Source: a virus. From it: 42,062 nt of DNA. The stretch spans positions 1 to 42,062 of the IMG/VR virus record IMGVR_UViG_3300025645_000149. One strand, 5' to 3'. The notes under the pieces were generated by a model. The model had not been told where the DNA came from, searched no databases, and saw only the letters and a list, made by a program, of their open reading frames with translations. The position numbers and the translations under genes were made by a program. Position 1 is the first letter of the stretch; each line of letters starts with the position of its first letter. Below, piece by piece: positions 38,544 to 42,062 of this stretch.

Positions 38544-38822
38544 TTAAAGCCTCCTGATAGCTTCGGCTAAGTCTTTTTGCCCTGCATCAAGCAAGGCGTT
38601 ATAGATGGTTGTGCGATCAGAATTAATCGCCTCTTGCATGTAATGCAATAAAACAGAGCGAATCTGACTGCGATAGGCAAGAGCCTGCTGTTTTAATGTG
38701 GGGTGAGCGGCGTCAGACACAGATAAAATACGGTCTAGACACCTTTCTGCTATCTCTTCTGGGGTAAAACCCCTATTGCTGGTAGTTTCCACCCCAACGG
38801 TACCAACCTCCAGTTCAAGCAT
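38544..38822 (-). CDS. Small conserved virion-operon protein (92 aa)
   Basis: A mostly helical protein (GFTPEEIAERCLDRILSVSD, then YRSQIRSVLLHYMQEA and LLDAGQKDLAEAIRRL), similar in shape to short proteins encoded beside adaptor genes in marine phages. The stop of the adaptor gene overlaps its ATG by one base. Function unknown. Confidence 0.75.
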   Translation of the reverse strand: MLELEVGTVGVETTSNRGFTPEEIAERCLDRILSVSDAAHPTLKQQALAYRSQIRSVLLHYMQEAINSDRTTIYNALLDAGQKDLAEAIRRL

Positions 38823-39463
38823 TAGGTTCGCATCTTCCTGACCGCGCCACTGCGATAGCTGTCAGTGGTGCTATATCCCTCTCCTAGCTCTTCCAGACGC
38901 TGAACGGCGTCTTCATACCTCTGGGCATACAACTGCATTAAGTCGGGATCACCCTTCAGGTAAGTGTAAGCCTCTACCAAGCAACCATACAGAAGGGTTG
39001 ACTCTGCATTGGTGCCCAGCCAGCTTGTGCCTGAGCTTGCAGTGGTGATGGACTCGGGCTTGTGGAAGTAATGAAGCTCAACAGTAAAGTTGCTGTTTGG
39101 CGTTGGGCCAATCAGGAAGTAATCTTCACTAAAGGCGGCGTAAGTTTTGGGCACCCCTGTCGTGGTTGAATCGGGATACGCCTCACGCATGTAGTTTACA
39201 TCTTTAAACAGAAGATACTCGTACCCAGAGTTGTTTATTGCCAGCGAGTATGCCGACAAAAAGTCTGACGGCATTGCTAGGTAGTTGTTGCCAGAGGTCA
39301 TAGTCCCCGTGACGTTCTTCCTAAAGTCCGGAAGCTGACAGCGTTTTAGTATCCTATCTTCCGCCTGAGTAATGATTGTCGGCAGATTATTGACAAAGCT
39401 GGTCTCGTTCGACTCAACATAGTCTTGAATTGTTTGCTTTAGCGTTGTAAATGTAAAACTCAT
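38822..39463 (-). CDS. Head-tail adaptor-like protein, SU10 or gp11 type (213 aa)
   Basis: The order FTTLKQTIQDYVES, IITQAEDRILKRCQLPDFR, then LAMPSDFLSAYSLAI and STLLYGCLVEAYTYLKGD matches the phage adaptor family (T7 gp11/SU10 adaptor type), a dodecamer that joins portal to nozzle. The C-terminal helical segment (YAQRYEDAVQRLEELG) is also typical. Function follows from family and position. Confidence 0.82.
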   Translation of the reverse strand: MSFTFTTLKQTIQDYVESNETSFVNNLPTIITQAEDRILKRCQLPDFRKNVTGTMTSGNNYLAMPSDFLSAYSLAINNSGYEYLLFKDVNYMREAYPDSTTTGVPKTYAAFSEDYFLIGPTPNSNFTVELHYFHKPESITTASSGTSWLGTNAESTLLYGCLVEAYTYLKGDPDLMQLYAQRYEDAVQRLEELGEGYSTTDSYRSGAVRKMRT

Positions 39464-40287
39464 ACCGTGTTCACCTTATAGCCCATGCCACTGTGGACAG
39501 TGCAGTATGTGTAGAGCGTTGGCGCTCCTGAAGCCACAGTAATCTGGGTATAGGCGCCTGAGCTTCCCGGTGTGCCAGAGGTCGTTACTCCGGTCGTGTA
39601 CTCGCCACCGCCGCCGTGCGAGCCATCAGATGTGGTTGAAAAGCGCAGTGGGTGGCCAGAGTTACTGCCGGCTGACTGGTCAAATCGGTAGGTTTGACCC
39701 TCACTAATATTGACGCCACTTGTCCCCGGCAATGTTCCGTCTTGATAATATTTGTTGCCAGATCCGGGGTTGCTTACCGTTATCGCATAACTGGTTACGT
39801 TGACGCTTGCCGTAACACCGCCTCCTGCCGTTTGTCCGGCGACCCCTGTAGGATATACAAGCGTATCTTGCAAGGACGCCGTAACCCCGTTTACAGCCGA
39901 GTCTCCAGCAAGCCCCGTGGGGTACACAGACACATTATCGGATGCGCCAATCTCAATGCTTACGCGACCGACGTGCCCTGACATGTCGAGACCGACAGTG
40001 CGGCTACCCAGAGCAGTATCACCGCCACCCACAGGATTGAACGCAAATAAAGCCCGGCTTTGATCCAAGCTATTGTCGGGTCTTGGATTCCGAAGAGCTT
40101 GCGGATCACTCGCATTTACATCCCCCAATTTAAGCTGAGGCTGATCTTTATCTACAACATCGCGACCAACGAGCAGTCCATTCCATCGGCCATCTTCTAT
40201 CTGCTTGACCAAGTCCCTAATCGGATAGCGAAAGCCAGTCCTGTCGCAAAACCCGTAAGCGCGCTTGCCGGTTACATAGCTACTCAT
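39460..40287 (-). CDS. Structural protein with C-terminal cupredoxin-like copper motif (275 aa)
   Basis: The N-terminal segment (GFCDRTGFRYPIRDL, then WNGLLVGRDVV) resembles a zinc-ribbon seen in related phage proteins, but most cysteines are missing. Two β-units with VYPTGLAGDSAV and VYPTGVAGQTAG follow. The last 70 residues have the strand order and ligand set of a type-1 copper protein: His212 (SGHPLRF), Cys262, His265 and Met268 (YTYCTVHSGMG). Such a module on a tail protein is unusual. Copper binding is inferred from the ligand pattern. Confidence 0.8.
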   Translation of the reverse strand: MSSYVTGKRAYGFCDRTGFRYPIRDLVKQIEDGRWNGLLVGRDVVDKDQPQLKLGDVNASDPQALRNPRPDNSLDQSRALFAFNPVGGGDTALGSRTVGLDMSGHVGRVSIEIGASDNVSVYPTGLAGDSAVNGVTASLQDTLVYPTGVAGQTAGGGVTASVNVTSYAITVSNPGSGNKYYQDGTLPGTSGVNISEGQTYRFDQSAGSNSGHPLRFSTTSDGSHGGGGEYTTGVTTSGTPGSSGAYTQITVASGAPTLYTYCTVHSGMGYKVNTV

Positions 40288-40979
40288 AAGTCGTTATACC
40301 CACCGGGAGCCATATACAGGGCCGCTTTTTCGCGAGCAGAATCAGCCGCCAAAGACCACTGCTCCTCATACACCTGCTTGAGCATCGGAGCCATCTGCAT
40401 AGATTCTGGCCGCTTGCTGGCAATTTGGTAGGCAAGTCCCGACACCAAACAAGGCAAGAATCTTGCCGGCACATCCATGTTGTTTGATGCGGGACTGCCT
40501 GTGTCTTCTATCCGTTCCATGTAGTAATACTCGAACGTATAGCTTTGAGTCGCATCAGGAACCGGCCAGAAATGCACGGTAACCCCAGTGGGTTTGCGTT
40601 CAACGTAATACTGCAACGGACGCCCCTGAGTCAGCTTGTTTGTCTGGTGGGCATACTGGCTCACCGAGATTCTTTGCATCGTCAGGTCTGATTGCTTGGA
40701 GGTGTTGCCTGCGTCTGTGCGAAGCAAGCCTTCGATAATGTCTAACTTGTCAGCACTAAGGTCGTATGACGAAGTTCCTGCGGTGAGAGCCTGAGAGGTA
40801 TTTCGTACCGTCCAGAGATTAAGGCCGCGATTTTGCCATTCAAGCATAAGTAGATCAAGACTGCGGCGAGCAGTTTTGTAGTCATACCCGCTCCTAAGCT
40901 CCAGACCCGCGCGCTCATACGCCTCTTCCATAATGTCTGACAGGTCAAGGGTAAAACTGGTTGTTCCGCTTGTCGCCAT
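40284..40979 (-). CDS. gp11-like tail tubular protein (231 aa)
   Basis: The pattern LDLSDIMEEAYERAGLELRSG, TARRSLDLLMLEWQNRGLNLW and RFLPCLVSGLAYQIASKRPE is typical of a marine podophage adaptor family related to gp11. It overlaps the copper-motif gene by four bases. With the 213-residue adaptor, the phage has two proteins of this type, so one may act on the neck and the other on the tail. Confidence 0.8.
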   Translation of the reverse strand: MATSGTTSFTLDLSDIMEEAYERAGLELRSGYDYKTARRSLDLLMLEWQNRGLNLWTVRNTSQALTAGTSSYDLSADKLDIIEGLLRTDAGNTSKQSDLTMQRISVSQYAHQTNKLTQGRPLQYYVERKPTGVTVHFWPVPDATQSYTFEYYYMERIEDTGSPASNNMDVPARFLPCLVSGLAYQIASKRPESMQMAPMLKQVYEEQWSLAADSAREKAALYMAPGGYNDL

Positions 40980-41150
40980 TTATACAGTCCGCCCTATAGT
41001 CCTGCCTCTAATGGCAATTCCGTTTCTACACTTTGGCTTAGGTAGCTTCCCGCCAGCCGCTTTTTTAAACTCGCCCATCACCTTCTTAGCCTTCTTGGAA
41101 GATGGTGCGTTCTTTACCTGCTTACCTGTCTGTGCTCGGCTAATCGGCAT
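40980..41150 (-). CDS. Basic mini-protein 1 (56 aa)
   Basis: ATG 41150 opens a 56-residue frame that ends just before the next gene's ATG. The product is very basic (KKAKKVMGEFKKAAGGKLPK) with one cysteine and ends RGRTIGRTV. It belongs to a run of four such genes. A role on DNA or as a scaffold-like peptide is likely. The start follows GGAAGTAATT rather than a strong ribosome site. Confidence 0.7.
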   Translation of the reverse strand: MPISRAQTGKQVKNAPSSKKAKKVMGEFKKAAGGKLPKPKCRNGIAIRGRTIGRTV

Positions 41151-41152
41151 AA

Positions 41153-41416
41153 TTACTTCCGCCTAGACTTGGCACCAGAACACTTCCACCGCTTACGGGA
41201 AAGGTTGTTAGGTGTGTTGGGGTCATTCTGCTTGGCCTTAGACAGCCTTTTTTTGATGCCTAGAGAGCGAGCGCAATAGCTGTCGCCCTTGCTGGTTCCG
41301 GGCTTTACTCTAGCCCCGCCGCCTTTGGCTTTACCTGCCTGACCATAGCTGACCTTCTTGCCGGTAGAGGTCACCTTAACCTTAGCCTTGCCTTTCGCCG
41401 GCTTTTTAGTAGCCAT
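41153..41416 (-). CDS. Basic mini-protein 2 (87 aa)
   Basis: A Lys/Gly-rich N-terminus (ATKKPAKGKAKVKVTSTGKK) is followed by a conserved core DSYCARSLGIKKRLSKAKQ, DPNTPNNLSRKRWKC, shared with marine phage proteins. Two of its cysteines could bind metal or cross-link. It likely contacts DNA in the virion. Exact role unknown. Confidence 0.8.
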   Translation of the reverse strand: MATKKPAKGKAKVKVTSTGKKVSYGQAGKAKGGGARVKPGTSKGDSYCARSLGIKKRLSKAKQNDPNTPNNLSRKRWKCSGAKSRRK

Positions 41417-41667
41417 TACCTGTGCCTCGCTGTCTTCTTGGCCACCTTCTTCGGTTGGCTGGAGAACTGCTTGCCCTTCTTGGTATCCGCTCTTTTCTTC
41501 TTGCTGGTCGCCGCATACTCTTTTGAGCTTAGCGACTTGATTGCCTTTTCGGGAAGATACCGCTCACCCGTGGCTTTTTTGCCTTGCGTACTAGGCTTGC
41601 CCGACTTGGTGCCCCACTTCTGCTTAGTCCACTTCTTGAGTGACGTTTGCGACTTCTTGAGCGCCAT
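41416..41667 (-). CDS. Basic mini-protein 3, DUF6321-like (83 aa)
   Basis: The sequence SLKKWTKQKWGTKSGKPS, then TGERYLPEKAIKSLSSKEY and SSQPKKVAKKTARHR, matches a small DUF6321-like family in marine phages and related to eukaryotic virus proteins. No catalytic residues. Very basic, no cysteines. Overlaps the neighbours by one base each. Confidence 0.8.
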   Translation of the reverse strand: MALKKSQTSLKKWTKQKWGTKSGKPSTQGKKATGERYLPEKAIKSLSSKEYAATSKKKRADTKKGKQFSSQPKKVAKKTARHR

Positions 41668-41870
41668 CAGTCCTTATAGCCTCCGCCTTTTGACTTGTAC
41701 TGCTTTGCCAGCATCTGCGCTTTACGGGCGCTCCACTGTCCGGGCTTACCGCCCTTACCCCCAGACTTGATTTTGCTAAACAGCCGTTTACGCATCGTTG
41801 GCTTGGTGTAGTTGCCGGCCTCGTTGACCTTCGACTTAGTCTGCCCGCCCTTCTTGTAGTAAACGCGCAT
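41667..41870 (-). CDS. Basic mini-protein 4, DUF5872-like (67 aa)
   Basis: The C-terminal half (GKPGQWSARKAQMLAKQYKSKGGGYKD) matches the DUF5872-like motif WSARKAQxxxxxYK found in marine phage and large DNA virus proteins. The N-terminus is basic and Gly-rich (YYKKGGQTKSKVNEAG). It begins one base before the end of the upstream partial gene. Role unknown; likely DNA-associated. Confidence 0.8.
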   Translation of the reverse strand: MRVYYKKGGQTKSKVNEAGNYTKPTMRKRLFSKIKSGGKGGKPGQWSARKAQMLAKQYKSKGGGYKD

Positions 41871-41871
41871 C

Positions 41872-42062
41872 TTAGCCGTAGTTCTTTTTGACTTTCATCA
41901 CGATGCTATAGGAGTCACCAGAACTGTGCCCTACCGTGGTGAAGTTAATGTCGCCGGTTTTGCCTGATCCCGCGTTGTTTGGGATGCCAACAAAATCAGA
42001 AAAGTCTACTGAGTCTGAGTAGTCAGCAGGAAGCTCCCAAGCTAAAACGTCGGTTGATGCGT
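41872..42062 (-). CDS. Partial β-rich structural protein (C-terminal 63 residues)
   Basis: A frame enters from the right edge and ends at TAA 41872-41874. The residues (FSDFVGIPNNAGSGKTGDIN, FTTVGHSSGDSYSIVMKVKKNYG) form β-strands typical of a small capsid-associated or tail structural protein. The start and most of the protein are outside the window. Confidence 0.7.
   Translation of the reverse strand, partial: ASTDVLAWELPADYSDSVDFSDFVGIPNNAGSGKTGDINFTTVGHSSGDSYSIVMKVKKNYG

Noticed and set aside
1-42062. tRNA genes, integrase, attachment sites, insertion sequences
   Set aside because: No cloverleaf-like sequence, recombinase motif or terminal inverted repeats were seen by eye; gaps between genes are almost all below 100 bases, the largest (5932-6116) being 185.

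Overview
The window is about 42 kb of a tailed double-stranded DNA phage genome. No ribosomal, metabolic or other cellular genes are visible, and no integrase or attachment site, so a lytic lifestyle is the simplest reading. The tail genes are of the short-tailed (podovirus, T7-like) kind: a T7 gp12-like nozzle, gp11/adaptor-like proteins, gp13/gp14-like internal virion proteins and a giant ejection-type protein. Several small families (Lys/Arg-rich mini-proteins, a virion protein ending in a Cys-His-Met cupredoxin motif, DUF3310) are familiar from pelagic marine phages, so a marine gammaproteobacterial or alphaproteobacterial host is plausible but not shown. DNA polymerase, RNA polymerase, terminase, portal and major capsid are not in the window and presumably lie outside it.

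Layout. (1) 1-3310, plus strand: a run of very small early genes, many coupled by ATGA overlaps, including several HTH proteins, DUF3310 and a probable membrane-anchored Myb/SANT-like DNA-binding protein. Two copies of an identical terminator flank a 50-residue gene. (2) 3391-6714, minus strand: HTH protein, unknown protein, T7 gp4-like primase-helicase, a short unknown gene and a RusA-like resolvase. The 185-base gap at 5932-6116 holds palindromes and a plus-strand terminator. (3) 6853-10872, plus strand: replication/recombination block with a Cas4/RecB-like nuclease, a Sak/DUF1071 annealing protein, an SSB-like protein with acidic DDWPF tail, a YbcO-like HNH nuclease and a NinB-like protein. 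(4) 10869-42062, minus strand: one continuous late block of about 31 kb transcribed right to left. It starts (right end) with a partial structural protein and four basic mini-proteins, then head-tail/tail proteins, repeat-rich fibres, a LamG/SPRY receptor-binding candidate, a repeat lipoprotein, a lysis cassette, the tail nozzle, internal virion proteins, a 3012-residue polyvalent protein and an HTH-metallophosphoesterase.

How the parts fit: early regulators and recombination genes are read rightwards, replication genes leftwards from a regulated gap, and all virion and lysis genes leftwards as a late operon. The most unusual element is the 3012-residue protein. It carries a glycine-zipper segment, an HExxH protease-like site, an ADP-ribosyltransferase-like module, a methyltransferase-like module, an unassigned module and a C-terminal LPD38-like module. 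The last five segments are separated by four copies of an FSRR linker motif. It looks like a multi-effector protein ejected into the host with the DNA.
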